In this document: positions 1-11,725 of the stretch, piece after piece
Layout: every line of letters starts with the position of its first letter
How positions within the stretch are numbered: the stretch's first letter is position 1
Source: Todiramphus chloris collaris
Lineage: Eukaryota > Chordata > Aves > Coraciiformes > Alcedinidae
Direction of reading: 5' to 3'
DNA: 64,000 bases
Assembly: GCA_025345505.1 (NCBI GenBank)
Contig: JANVCC010000018.1
Span: forward strand, 57,805,341 to 57,869,340
Notes under the pieces: generated by a model
Seen by the model: the letters and a program-made list of their open reading frames with translations, nothing else
What the model was told of the DNA's origin: nothing
Databases searched by the model: none
Position numbers and translations under genes: made by a program

Positions 1-10
1 ATATATCCTG

Positions 11-170
11 TTATACCATCTTTGTGAATATGGATAAGTCGCCCTGCAGCATGGACCAGTTGAGTAGAAAAAATAGCAACATGGCAAAGATGCATTTTTC
101 AAACGTGGTATTTGTGTTGAGGCAATCCTCGGTGATGTGGAGAAGACGGTGAAGCTGATCAAAGAAAGTG
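11..170 (-). other. Possible terminal coding exon, product unrecognised
   Basis: A minus-strand open frame ends at a TAA codon at 11-13. It is preceded at 171-172 (plus coordinates) by an AG acceptor following a moderately pyrimidine-rich stretch with a branch-point-like CTCATAAC. Read from the acceptor it gives about 52 residues: a polar, His-rich start (FFDQLHRLLHITEDCLN), a possible N-glycosylation motif (NTT), then a hydrophobic run (CIFAMLLFFLLNW) that could span a membrane, and a short tail. Several CpG dinucleotides sit in it, unlike the flanking DNA. I do not recognise the protein. An in-frame ATG lies upstream at 194-196, so a free-standing 61-codon ORF is the alternative reading. 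It may equally be a chance ORF. Confidence 0.22.
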
Positions 171-1639
171 CTGTGTAAATAGTTATGAGATCCCATCCTT
201 TACTTAAAACTGATACGCTTTCTTTCAGTATACTTATTCTACAAATGCTTGCATGCTCACTATGGGATTTTTGAAAAATATCCAGTTATTGTTATTAGCA
301 GAATGTGTTGTGTTTGCAGAGTCAGACCCTAGAAGGACAAGTAATGCATGAAGGATGTGGAAGTTTAGTGTCCTTCTAAATCAGGTCACAGTACATTTTT
401 TTTTTATCTTTGCTAATAAAATAATAATAAACTCTTGCAAACTTGATACTTGAACAACATAAACAGGAAGTTATAAATTTAAATAAAGGTTAAAAAATAA
501 TGTCCTAGATTTGCATCCGGATTTTATTACCAATCTTAAGATGCTACCAAGAGCAACAGCATGCAGCATGGGAAATCTGATAATGTCGTAAGTCTTTCAA
601 CCTTATGCATTCTAATCTGAGCATGGTTTCCTGTAGTATTACTGATATGCCAGATAAAACAAGCTTGGATCCAAAATCAACCTCTGTTATAAATGGATGC
701 TCTCTGTTATGCCTGTTTGTCCTGTACTCTGTGATTAACTGTTCTCTGTCACAAAGGGAAAAACACTGTTGTATTCAGTTTTGTGTGTAGACTTGTTTCC
801 AAATGATAAGCAGTCACAGTTTGCGTGGCTGTTTAATTCAAGTGCAGTTAAGCATTACTGTATGCTACATTTAAGTGTAGAAATACTCTTACTCAAAGCA
901 GCACCTTCAGGGTATCTATCTAGCTGCTTTCATGTTTCTTCAGTGGCATCAAATCTTTTCTCGATTATGGTGAAATTACTGTGATTTGGTTTCTTCAAAG
1001 TAAGCATTCCTTGTTTTAGTTGAAATTATGTATACTACATTACAGTGCCTTTAGAATTAAACACTTAACAGCAAAATTTGGTATGAACAAATAAAATTAT
1101 TTATTTTGCCACCTCTGAGTGATGAATAGAATTTATGAATAAGAATACCGAGATCTAGTCCCTTAGCTTCTTTTTTTTTTTGGCAGACTTCCATCAGAAG
1201 TTTAGATGTGAATTCCAAAATCAACATTTCATTATTACACTGAGAGAGCTTTGCTGTCTTTCTGCTCTAAAATATGAAGAGTTACACAACAGCCCTCATC
1301 TCACTAAAAGATTTTCATATTTGTAAAGAATCAAGAAGGTTTTCAGAGGAATGCTGCTCTCTCTTATGCTGTAACTGTCTTAAAATTCCATTTCTCTAAC
1401 AACTCAGTAAGGCATTTCAGAAGCATAAGCAAAAAAACCAAAGCTACCACAGAAACCCACTGTAATGCAGGATTATTTGTGCTAGGGGAAGTATCTATAC
1501 CAGTTAACATCAGACATGTAGCTTGGTTAGGGAGATAATCTTTTTATTAATTGTTAATATAGTGATTTTGATTCATAAAACACTTCAGAGTACAAGTCTG
1601 AGGTGCTCTGATTTGTTGCTCTTATCTAAAGAGGCAATT
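171..1639. other. Unique AT-rich non-coding DNA
   Basis: I see no gene, RNA or recognisable repeat here. Open frames at 605-790 and 769-984 are short, overlap each other in different frames and carry no motif. A poly(T) run lies near 1171-1181. The right edge passes into the 5' part of a CR1 element. Confidence 0.6.
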
Positions 1640-1929
1640 GGATATATCCTGGTGTCACCGTAACAATTTTGGCTTTTTTGACAACGGGATGACCTATACA
1701 GCACCAGGTTTGCTGACACCTAATGGGAAACACCTTTCTCAAAGGGGGAAGAATGCCTTTGCACAAGAGATTGCAGGGCTGATTGACAGGGTGTTAAACT
1801 AGATAAGGAGTAGGGTGATGTATCCAGACTAGCTAGAGATGCCTCTGGGTGTCATATCCCAGCACCTGTGGGACAGCATGCTGACATTTTTGAGAACCAG
1901 AAGGTCTTCCACCCTCTAAGGGTGAAATC

Positions 1930-2620
1930 TTTACACTCGGCCCCCTGTCTGAAATGCTTGTACACCAATGCACACAGCATGGGGAATAAACAGGAGGAAT
2001 TGGAGATCTGTGTTAGGTCACAAGGCCGTGATCTCATTGCAATTACTGATACATGTTGGGATAGCTCACATGACTGGAATGTTGTCATGGACAGTTACGT
2101 GCTTTTTAGGAAAGACAGACCATCAAGGCGAGGTGGTGGAGTTGCTCTTATGTGCGTGAGCAACTGGAATGCATTGAGCTCTACCCTGGGGGGGATGAAG
2201 AACATGTAGAAAGTTTATGGGTGAGAATTAAGGAGCATGCAGATATAGGTGAAACTGTTGTGGGTGTCTACTACAGACCACCAAACCAGGGAGAGGATGT
2301 TGATGAGACCTTCTACAGGCAGCTGGAAGTAGCCTCAAGATCCACATGCCCTGGTGATCATGGGTGACTTCAATCACCCTGGTATTTGTTGGAAAGGCTA
2401 CACAGCGAGGCATACTCAGTTGAGAAGGCTCTTGCAATACATCTGTGATAACTTCCTGATGCAGGTGTTGGGAGTGCCAATGAGGAAGGGTGTGCTGTTG
2501 GACCTTGTATTAATGAACAAAGAAGGTCTGGGTGGGGATGTGAAGGTTGGGGGCAGCCTTGGTGGTAGTGATTATGACATGGTAGAGTTTAGTATCATAC
2601 AAGGAAGAAGCAAGGCAATA
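1930..2620 (+). pseudogene. CR1 ORF2 endonuclease domain, broken
   Basis: Degenerate APE-like endonuclease domain of CR1 ORF2. In a working LINE it nicks genomic DNA to prime reverse transcription. Visible motifs in order: NAHSMGNKQEELE (about 1966-2005), AITDTCWD (about 2038-2060), RRGGGVAL (about 2130), VGVYYRPPNQ (about 2259-2290), IMGDFNHP (about 2357-2380), and LGGSDYDMVEF (about 2558-2590). The frame is broken twice: about one base appears to be missing near 2149, and one extra base sits near 2341-2344, which brings the frame back. Two family-conserved catalytic positions are changed: Asp at 2048-2050 where CR1 elements carry Glu, and Tyr at 2573-2575 where they carry the His of the SDH motif. 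The domain is therefore dead by several independent lesions. Confidence 0.9.
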
Positions 2621-3852
2621 AGTAAGATTGCAACCCTGGACTTCAGGAGGGCTAACTTTGTCCTCTTCAAAGACCTACTTGGGGGAATCCTGTGGGCTAA
2701 GACTCTAGACAGCAAGGGGGCCCAAGAGAGCTGGTTGATACTCAAACATCACTTCCTCCAAGCTCAAGACAGGTACATTCCTTTGAGTAAAAAATCAAGT
2801 AGAGGATACAGGAGACCAGCATGGATGAGCAAGGAGCTCCTGAAAAAACTCAAGTGGAAGAATGAAGTTCACAACACATGGGAAAAGGGACTGGTCTCTA
2901 GAGACAATTATAGGAATGCTGTCAGGGTTTGTAGGGATGCGACAAGGAAGGCCAAGGCTCTCTTGGAATTAACTCAGACCAAGGAAGTAAAGGAGAACAA
3001 GAAGGGCCTCTTCAAATACATCAATGGTAAAATGAAGAACTGGGAAAATGTGGGCCCACTGCTGAATGATGGGGGAGACCTGGTGACAGAGGATGCAGAG
3101 AAGGCAGAGTTACTGAATGCCTTCTTTGCTTCAGTCTTCACTGCTAAGACCAGCCCTTAGGAATCCCTGACCCTGGAAGTAAGAGTGAAAGCCTGGAAGG
3201 AGGAAGTGTCTCCACTGGTCAGTGAGGATTGGGTTAGAAATCACTTGTGTAAACTGAACACACAGAAATCCATGGGCCCTGATGAACTGCACCCATGAGT
3301 GCTGAGGGAGCTGGCTGATGTTTCACTGCCACTCTCCATCATTTTTGAAAGATCACAGAGAACAGGTAGGGCACCTGAGGACTGGAGGAAAGCCAGTGTC
3401 CCTCCAGTCTTCAGAAAGGGCAAGAAGGAAGACCCTGGTAATTGCAGACCAGTCAGCCTCACCTCCATCCCTGGAAAGCTAATGGAGCATCTCATTTTAG
3501 AGATCATATCTCAGCACATGGAAGAAAATAAAGGTTATCAAGAGTACCCAGCATGAATTTACTGAAAGGAGGTCATGTCTGACTAATCCAATAGCCTTCC
3601 ATGATGGTGTGACTGAATGGGTAGATACAGGGATAGCAGTGAATGTTGCGTACCTTGACTTCAGCAAGGGTTTTGATACTATCTCTGATAACATCCTCGT
3701 GGGTAAGCTCTGGAAGTGTGGATTAGAAGAGCAGACAGTGAGATGGGTTGAGAACTGTCTAAACAGAGGGTCGTGATCAGTGGTGCAGAGTCCAGCTGGC
3801 AATGTGTAAGTAGTGGTGTTCCCCAGGGGTCAGTTGTGGGTCCTGGTCTCTA
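2621..3852 (+). pseudogene. CR1 ORF2 linker and partial reverse transcriptase, broken
   Basis: Continuation of CR1 ORF2. The linker runs open to a TAG at 3158-3160 and contains family phrases such as RPAWMSKELL, NKKGLFKYING and AELLNAFFASVF. After that stop the frame continues with KSMGPDELHP and a TGA near 3296, then DWRKASVPPVF, CRPVSLTSIPGKLME (about 3445-3485) and YLDFSKGFDTI (about 3647-3680), the last carrying the first catalytic Asp motif of the polymerase. The sequence stops just after the block that encodes the conserved PQGS region. The FADD active-site block and thumb are absent because of the deletion at about 3850. It cannot make an active polymerase. Confidence 0.88.
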
Positions 3853-4217
3853 GCCTGGAAAAAAGAAGACTGAGAGGGGATCTTATGAATGTTTACAAAT
3901 ATCTGAAGAGTGGGTGTTAAGTAGAAGGGGCCAGTCTCTTTTCAGTTGTGTCGTGTGATAAGATGAGATGTAGTGGTAACAACATGAAACACAGAAGTTC
4001 CATCTCAGCATGGGGAAAAACTTCTTCCCTGTGAGAGTGACAGAGCCCTGGAACAGGCTGCCCAGGGAGGTTGTGGAGTCTCCTCTGGAGACTTTCAAGA
4101 CCCACCTGGATCTGTTCCTGTGCAGCCTGCCCTAGGTGTTTCTGTACTGGAAGGGTGGCTGGACTCGATGATCTCCTGAGGTCCCTTCCAATCCCTACCA
4201 TCCTATGATTCTATGGT

Positions 4218-6719
4218 TAAGTGCCCACAATTTAGGCACTTTAGTTTCTTGCCTGATACCCTGATACTGTTAGAAAAAAGGGCAGGTGATGAGGAAAGAC
4301 TAATATAAGTGAATCATGGATTATATCATTAGTAACTTAGACCAACGCATTTTAGATAGAAGGGAAAAGAAAGAATAGGAATGAGAAAAGTATTAGTGAA
4401 GTTAACAGTGCAAGTCTCATGTTGAAAGACTAGACTATGCTAGTCTCCATGGCTAAAGAAATCATGCTTCCTTTTTTCTCCGGGCCAAATTTATATTTGG
4501 GAATTTAAAGGAAAACAGCGTAAGAAAGGTAAAAATACCTACTCCCTCCCTCTCCTTCTCAACTAATTTGGAATTTGGGCTAGTGTCCTAGGAGATGGAA
4601 AACGTGGATTTAAATCCTTTTGGGCAAATAAGGATAACTTCTCTGTACTGCAGCTATTGAGTTTGTCTCAGCATTGTATTTCTGAAGCCATATCAGATGT
4701 GGGAGTGACAAAATTCACAAACAATGTACCACTTGGTGGAGGTGACAGTAACTGAAGTGTTAGAAAGTGAGCAATACTTGTGGCATTGCTAAGACTGAAG
4801 TTGAAATAACCAGAACTGAAACAAGCCAGAAACTGAGACCTACTTTTTGAAACTCAAATCTTGCTTTTTTTTTTTTTTTCTTCATCGCTGTCATTTTTGA
4901 GTGCTACAGGGTGGCCATATTCTGTCCATATCTTGCTGCAAGTACTGCAGGCAAACAAAAGTTTATGCAACATACAAAGACATAGAACTAACATTTTCAG
5001 TGCTAAAACCGGTAATAGAAGCCAGCTACCAATGTCTTCTATAGCCGCTTTTTTACACAGCTATATTCACTGAGAGTTAAGAGACACAGTTTTAATTTGC
5101 TTTATAGCTCAGCTTTTCTGTAACGAAATTGTATCGGTAAAATATTGCTTTCAGCTGTAGTTACGGTTTAGTGATATTAGATAAAGCGCTGTTATGAAAG
5201 CAGGGGGAAGCGTATTGCTAACTCAATTTTGAAATGCATGTAGGTTGGATTCAGAAAACAAGTATGATTGTGACTTTTTTTGTAAACCCAAGGGGAGATA
5301 AGAACAGGAAACCCTTGTTCTCGTAGTGAACCAGTGTCAAAATGATAGTTTTCACTCTGTAGTAATTTAATTTTGCCTGATCTAGATAATGCAGACCATT
5401 CTGCATGCATGTAAAGAAATTGAGATCTGTAAAATATTCCGTATGCTGTAGGTTTACAGGGTCAGGGAAGAGAAGATAAGAACATGGCAGCTTTGATATA
5501 GTGAGAAGCACATGCCTAAGAACTCAGGATGGCAGAAAGAGAAGACTTACAAACATTGCTGTGGGAAGGTGATTGATTCTTGTTTTTTTTTTCCAACTAC
5601 CTTAATTTCTATCTTTCTGAAAAATAAATTATCCCAAGAAATCAGACTCGTATCTGGAACTTGGCTTCTGTATTTATAAGGCAAAGATAGTACCTAATGC
5701 CAAATGATGATGTCTTAACATTCATTGAGATTTTCTGTATTATTATTACTAGACTATGCTTAAGGCATCCAAATTTGCAAGAACTGGGATATAAACCAAA
5801 TCTACTAGAACACACATCACCAGGAGACAACTTCTTGTGGTTATTCCCATATTTTTTTTCCTCTCCCAGTGAAATCTTTCCTTAATATTTTTTTTTGTGT
5901 GTGTGGCAGGGGTGGTGTTTAAGATCTAATAGGCTCCTTGTAAAGACTTGGTGATTTTTAACAAGGGGTAGGTTGCCACACGTGTTATGAAGCTTTCTTG
6001 AGAAAAGGGAAAGGATTCAGTTCTTTTCTCAAATCTCCAAGGGCACAGGATATGATTAGAATTTTTGTAAACTTCATTTTATGTTGTAAAAAGGAGATGT
6101 TGTGTACAGAAAAAAAAGAAAAAGATTGCATTTGTGTAGCACGACAAAAGCCAAGTCTTCTTGTGAAAGAAGCAGCTGTGATCTCTATTACTTTCAGAGA
6201 ATAGGTGTGGTTCATGTGTCGCTAGCTATGTGTAGTTCTGTTTGAAAGGAACTTGGCTATCTTGTCACTGAACTTCAATAAACAAAATACAATGTTTCTG
6301 TTTTCCTTTGAGATTTTCTTGTACTTTCTATCTAAAGCTGAGCCAACAGAAGATTCTTTGCCTCAATAGCATCAGACAGGACAAACAACTGTTACTGGAA
6401 GTCCACTTATCCTTTTGAGTACATGAATTGCATGCATGACCTGGAGGTCAGTTTTGAGATCATGACCACTGTGGAGGTTTTCTTTTGGTATACGTGGTCA
6501 GTGGGCTAGTGCAATTTAATGCCTTTTCAGCATGCTTAAATTCTTGGCATGTAGAGATGCGAGAAAGGCTTCAGAATGGGGAAAGGCAGGATTTGTGGAG
6601 CCTTTCCTTAAATTCTCTGCAGCATGTGGAGCACATGTAAAGTTACATGATGAGCAGAGGATTCTAGGAATATTTTAAAGTAATGGTAATGTCATTAAGG
6701 TCAGATGAACTCCAGATAC
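4218..6719. other. Unique AT-rich non-coding DNA
   Basis: No gene or transposable element was recognised. There is a poly(T) run at about 4865-4880 and a T-rich stretch near 5888. Open frames here (for example 5192-5511 minus, 5985-6215 on both strands) overlap one another on opposite strands and have no recognisable motif; I take them as chance. Confidence 0.6.
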
Positions 6720-6840
6720 TTGTTTTCTTCCTTTTGCTGTCACTTTTTATCCTCTCTCCACCCTTCACTTCTTCCCACCCCCTACACCTTTCCGCTTCCC
6801 TTTCCTCCTCCCTTTCCTCCTTCTCTTCTGTGTCTTGCAG
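6720..6840 (+). promoter_or_regulatory. Long polypyrimidine tract ending in splice-acceptor-like site
   Basis: About 120 bases of almost uninterrupted C and T on the + strand lead to TGTGTCTTGCAG, ending at 6840. This is a near-ideal vertebrate 3' splice site. The tract could also form triplex or other unusual structures because the opposite strand is purine-rich. Known: strong polypyrimidine tracts bind U2AF and PTB. Inferred: whether it is used here. No well-matched downstream donor is certain; CAG/GTCAGA at 7041/7042 is the nearest plausible one. Confidence 0.4.
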
Positions 6841-7041
6841 GAAGCCTGTCAGCCCAGGGCAGATCCTTTGTTATGTAATAGTCTTAACTAAAATGATTGG
6901 TCAGTGCTTAATAGAAATTATAAAATTTTACTGTTCGGTCTTAAGTGAAAATGCAACCTAAACAAATACAGCTAACAGAAACATTTAATCTTCTCTGACT
7001 CTAACACTTCAGGTTTTTAATGTATAATTGGTCCTGTGCAG
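6841..7041 (+). other. Possible exon after strong acceptor (non-coding)
   Basis: This segment starts directly after the acceptor at 6840 and could end at CAG followed by GTCAGA at 7041. A frame open through the acceptor runs only to a TAA at 6959-6961, so an internal coding exon is unlikely. A non-coding or terminal exon is possible. Support is the strength of the acceptor only. Confidence 0.15.
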
Positions 7042-9780
7042 GTCAGACAGAGATCGTGCTTTAAGATATCATTCCGCAGTCTGCAGCTTTAGGTCTCAGA
7101 AGTAATTGAGAAATTTAATATTATAATCCTAGAACTTTTGGAAACTTGAATTATGATTCAGTTCATTATTCCATGTCTATTTAAATGAATGTCCTTGATA
7201 GTCTGGAAGCTCACCATATCCAAAGGCAAAGTAGTTTTGCCTAAGTTAGTCTTTGATATTGTAGTGTATTGATATTGTAGGCTTATGGGAAGGGATGAGG
7301 TCATTCATTACACCGACTGGTTTCCTAAGGGAAAAATGAATGAACTTTTTGGGTGTGCAAGTCTTTCTTCAGATACTCAAAACAGGTATCTTAATAATGC
7401 CTTTATCTCATTGAAAAACACAGGAAGAAAATGTTTAAAGATTTTGCATCTTGTAACAGTATAAATTGTTTGAAACCTCAGTAAATACTTATGAACTGAC
7501 ATTTGTGATATGCTAATAGCCACCTTCCCATGGTACAGAACTCTGTTCAGGAAAACATGACAAATGACTCGCAGGCTGGGGAGGTGAGGCTTACAGGGGG
7601 TGGCAAGATCTTTAAAGAGATGAATGGGTGTAGTGTGGGGGAGAAGTAAAAATTTCAGGAACATGAGCTTGTAAATCTTCTTAAAGGCTCGTGAATAATG
7701 GCACAGGTCTATTACGGACAGAAGTTACCTTTAGTGCCTGCTGTAGATCTGACTAGGCATTTAAGTAGTGAGAATGTGCAATTATTTTCCCTGTGGGTGC
7801 TATTGCTCTATGTGCTATCTGGGATGTCCCATATATTTTTTCTGTGTCTAAGGTACTCTCAAAAGCTCTTTTTTAAATAAAAGACACTCAACTCCATATT
7901 CCTGATGGGATTAAGAAGGCAGGATAACTGTTTGTGGCCTCTGCAAAGACATATGTATTCATAAACTAAAAAATATTCAGGCTTTAAAACTCACATAGTA
8001 ATCTAGGTTAAAATGGCTAGACTGTCAAGGAGAATGTTCTGCTACCTGTGATGTTACATAAACTGCCTTTTTGGGAGTATGGAATGACTGCAATTACAGT
8101 CAATAATGTATTGAACATTATAGCTGAACTACACTGAAGTTAAGCTGCATTTGACAAAGTCAACAACTCACTAGAGTACAGATAACTCTTTCCTTCCTTC
8201 CTATATTTGAGTAGTGGTAAGTGCAGGCATGCTGTGAAAGTGCAGATAAAGTGTATTTCTCTGCAGGTAAGCTCAGTGGTACTCCTATATGAAATACTTG
8301 GGCTGTAGTTCTGATACATGGCAACTCTGGTTTAAAGTAGGCATGTTCATTTGTAACATGGTGCATACAGAATGAGTCTTCCTGACAGTGGATTCAGTGT
8401 TCACTATATTCTGTTAAAAGTCATCGTGTTTTATGCAAGCACATTATTTTTACATAAATGTGTACATGCACATAAATATATCTTTATACAGTTCTGTAGT
8501 AATCTACATATAGCCACTACTACTTGGGTATAGTACATCTATTAGGCACCGTATTCAAGGAATAGTGGGGATGTTTTATATAATAAACTAAATCAAAATA
8601 GAAAATGTATTAGTCAAAGCTTAATATATTTCTTGAGCTATTTTTGTTAGTGTCAAGAAGTCAGAGAATTCCTGTTAGTGTATATTAAGTAATAGTGGCA
8701 GTAGAATATTCTGAAGACTGACAATTGCTTTCCAGTATTATGTAGAGCACGGAGATGTGGAGGAAAAAAAGCACTACCAGTTAAAAGGCTGAAATCAAGA
8801 CTTTTGATTTTGTGCTTGTCTTGTTATAAAGTGAATTAAGGCTGTGTTACTCAATCAATACCTAGCACGCAGGTAACTAGCTCAAAGCAGGTTTGCTTAA
8901 AATACCATATGTTTTTCAGTTGTATTTACCGTGCAGTTTGAAATGCTGATTGCTTTGACCAGCAACTAGTAGCTTTCAGATTACCATTAAGATGCCATTT
9001 TGCTGCTTTGCTGTATCAAACCAGTAATTCTTTGACTACCTAAGTCCCATTTAAGCATCGCACAATCACTTAGTCAATTTTAGTTGGAGGAGTTTTTGTA
9101 TCAGCATATGGGTCTTCTTTAGTATGCTTGAACATTTTTATCTAGGCAAGAAAATGAAATCTGACCTGCTAAATACTGTGTGCTGCTTGGAAAGAAAATG
9201 GAGTCAGCAGAAGTGGCTTACCTTTCAGTACTTTTCATGAGAGAAACAGAAACGCAAATGCTGTGTGACTCATCTCACTGTTAACACTTTACCAAATAAA
9301 TGAACAAATAAGAATTGTATTTAAAATGTTTTGAACTCCCAGGGAAGGAAGACTTGGATTCATTTTATTGCCTGATGCAGAATATGGTGATAGACACAGA
9401 CAGAGCTGAGAAGCAGTTGTTCTCTTCTGAGTTGTAGGGACAGGATGAATGGAAGGATACAAGCAACTTTTGCATGGCCTGGTTCACAAACATATACATA
9501 CCCTTTCTTCCAGTCTGCAATGTTTTGTAAGTGCAGACAGTAATTACAATTAGCTTTGAAGATATTTTCAACAGCATGCAGTTTTAACAGATAGATGTGT
9601 CCTTAGCTTTTCTGCTCAGTTTTAAAAATATTTATATATTTTCATCTTCATTTTGCATAACTTTAATCAAAAGGATTGTAATTTTGAGATTTGTGGCTTG
9701 AGCCTTTTTTTTTTTTCCCCCCATAAAATGCTATTGCTTTGCAGCACATATTCCATACTTTGTGATAATATTATTATTTT

Positions 9781-9810
9781 CTAATACTTTCTAATATTTT
9801 CTAATATTGC
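9781..9810. repeat. 10-bp tandem repeat, three units
   Basis: Units CTAATACTTT, CTAATATTTT and CTAATATTGC lie head to tail, preceded by a TTATTATTTT run. A short, imperfect, AT-rich tandem array. Confidence 0.7.
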
Positions 9811-11692
9811 TGTGATGCATTATGCTTAATGTTTGTATGTTAAGTTCACTACTACTGAAGTTCTTGAGGCTGCAATATATATGTGCAGTGACGCATTGTG
9901 CCTTTGGAGTAAAGGTTATAATCAGGAGATACAGTTACTCAGAAATACAATTCTGATGAAGAAGCATATGCATATTTTTAGGTCCTTGATCAATTTATCA
10001 GGGACAGTAGTTCATGTTACCATCTATCCAGGATCTGATTTATAATTTCATGACCTCTATATTAAAAAAAAATCATCAGTGTAGTTTCTTAATTTCAATG
10101 GTTATAAGAAAAATTATCAGGGTATTTCTGCAAGAATTTCATGGTGTCACTTCTTTTTAATGAATTTTTAAATTCAGTAGTATGTTGCTGTTGGAAGAAA
10201 AAGGTTTCTAACAGACCTTCAGTGCTATACATGGTAGGTTGAACAGATGTCTTTGTTACTGCAATTGCAGCTTGTCGCATGTCTTGTAGATGACGTAACA
10301 TGCTTAAATGTGCAAGTGGAAGGATTGAAAGTTTGCAGCAAACAAGCTGAATGTTTTACTACAGGACCTAATCTTTGTCCTTCACTTTCCTCACCACTTG
10401 ACTTTGCCTTGACTCAAAACATCACTGCCATACATATACTAGAGGACTGATGTACAATTAATTGTTAAGTTCCATTTTCCATTTCATGTTCAGCAACCCC
10501 ATAGAAGCTTCTGTGCACTACAGAATATATGTTTAGGTTTGTGCCACAGCTGTGTAGATGAGTGGTTCTGCTTATCCAGTATAGTTTAAAAGCACAAATG
10601 AAGCATTGAAGGCATCAGATCATATTGTAATATCTGTAAGTGCACATCTTCACAATCAAATGCCACTTGAGTGGAACATTTCTTTTACTGTTTGGAAGCA
10701 TTTCAAATGATTTGTCCATGGCATTTGCATATCATAGTCAGTGCCCTTGCTGTGAAAAAGTCTTCTAGTTTTAAGTGTCCAGAAATGGTAATTGTTTTGC
10801 TTTGTGAAATTATTGAGTGATCTGCTGGTGTTTAGAAATGTTACACAGAGAAAATCATTATTATATAGATAATGCAATATTTAAGGAAAGAAATAGAAGC
10901 TTACAAAAGAGTACAAAACAAAATAATTCTTATTTTTCATGGTGAATTGCTGCATATGCTGCATCCTTGAGCAAGCTGTATGGCAAACATTTTAATCTTT
11001 GTATTTTATTCAAACTACCACACTATTCTCAGTATCTTAAAAAAAATACCCTTTAGGTAACCAGAACACACTTGTACTACTAAGTATTCACCAAGTACGT
11101 TAAGCATTTTAATACTGTGAAGAGTAAGACTGATATAGGTTTACATAGTGACTGATAAGTGACTTCCTCTGAAGATGGATAAGGGACGATAATTGTTCTC
11201 CATGTTCTGGTACAATCTAAATAATCTTTCCCACCACTAACTTGAAGGTTGACCTCTCTGCAGTACAGGAAAGGATACAGGGGAAGAATGTGAAGAGAGT
11301 ACTAGTCCTGTGCACATGGCAAGCTCACAGCTCAACTGGAAAATGAGACCTCTTATTTGGTCACAACGGTGCCTACTTGTGAATCCTGAACAGACTGTGA
11401 GGGTATTCAGTATCTGCTATATAACATAGTGTACATTTGTTATACTACAAAAGACAGAGGGGAAAAAATAAATCTTATATTGTAGAATAACTAATTCCGT
11501 GAAAGAAATCAAGAGTAGTAGCAATTACAAGAATGCTGACAAACTGTTGTCAAAGTGGATGAAGCATACAGAGCTAGTTGCTCAAGTAGGTTGGAAAGAT
11601 TTGTGTACTACCATATGTCTTTATTCTTTACTAAAGATTATTATAGTTTACAGTAATGTTGGTCTGCTACTGAAAAGGAGGAATCAATTTCT

Positions 11693-11725
11693 AAGTGGCA
11701 GAAGATGCAAAGTGGCAGGAGATGC
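11693..11725. repeat. 17-bp tandem duplication
   Basis: AAGTGGCAGAAGATGC (11693-11708) is followed by AAGTGGCAGGAGATGC (11710-11725), one mismatch in 16, period 17. Confidence 0.8.

Larger units (their letters stand above)
1640..4217 (+). mobile_element. CR1 LINE copy 1, long but internally deleted
   Basis: This is the longest CR1 in the window. The left part (about 1640-1800) matches the pre-ORF2 CR1 region, including the phrase around GGGCTGATTGACAGGG and TTAAACTAG. ORF2 follows with an APE-type endonuclease and the N-terminal half of the reverse transcriptase. At about 3850 the sequence jumps from the reverse-transcriptase segment after CCCCAGGGGTCAG straight to the 3' region beginning near CTAGCCTGGAAAAAAG, so the rest of the polymerase is missing. 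The 3' untranslated part (3850-4217) is intact and ends in CTATGATTCTATGG, the usual avian CR1 terminus. The 5' boundary is approximate and no target-site duplication was identified, as is normal for CR1. Confidence 0.93.

Noticed and set aside
1852..2437. Minus-strand ORFs overlapping CR1 copy 1
   Set aside because: They are antisense shadows of the CR1 ORF2 frames.
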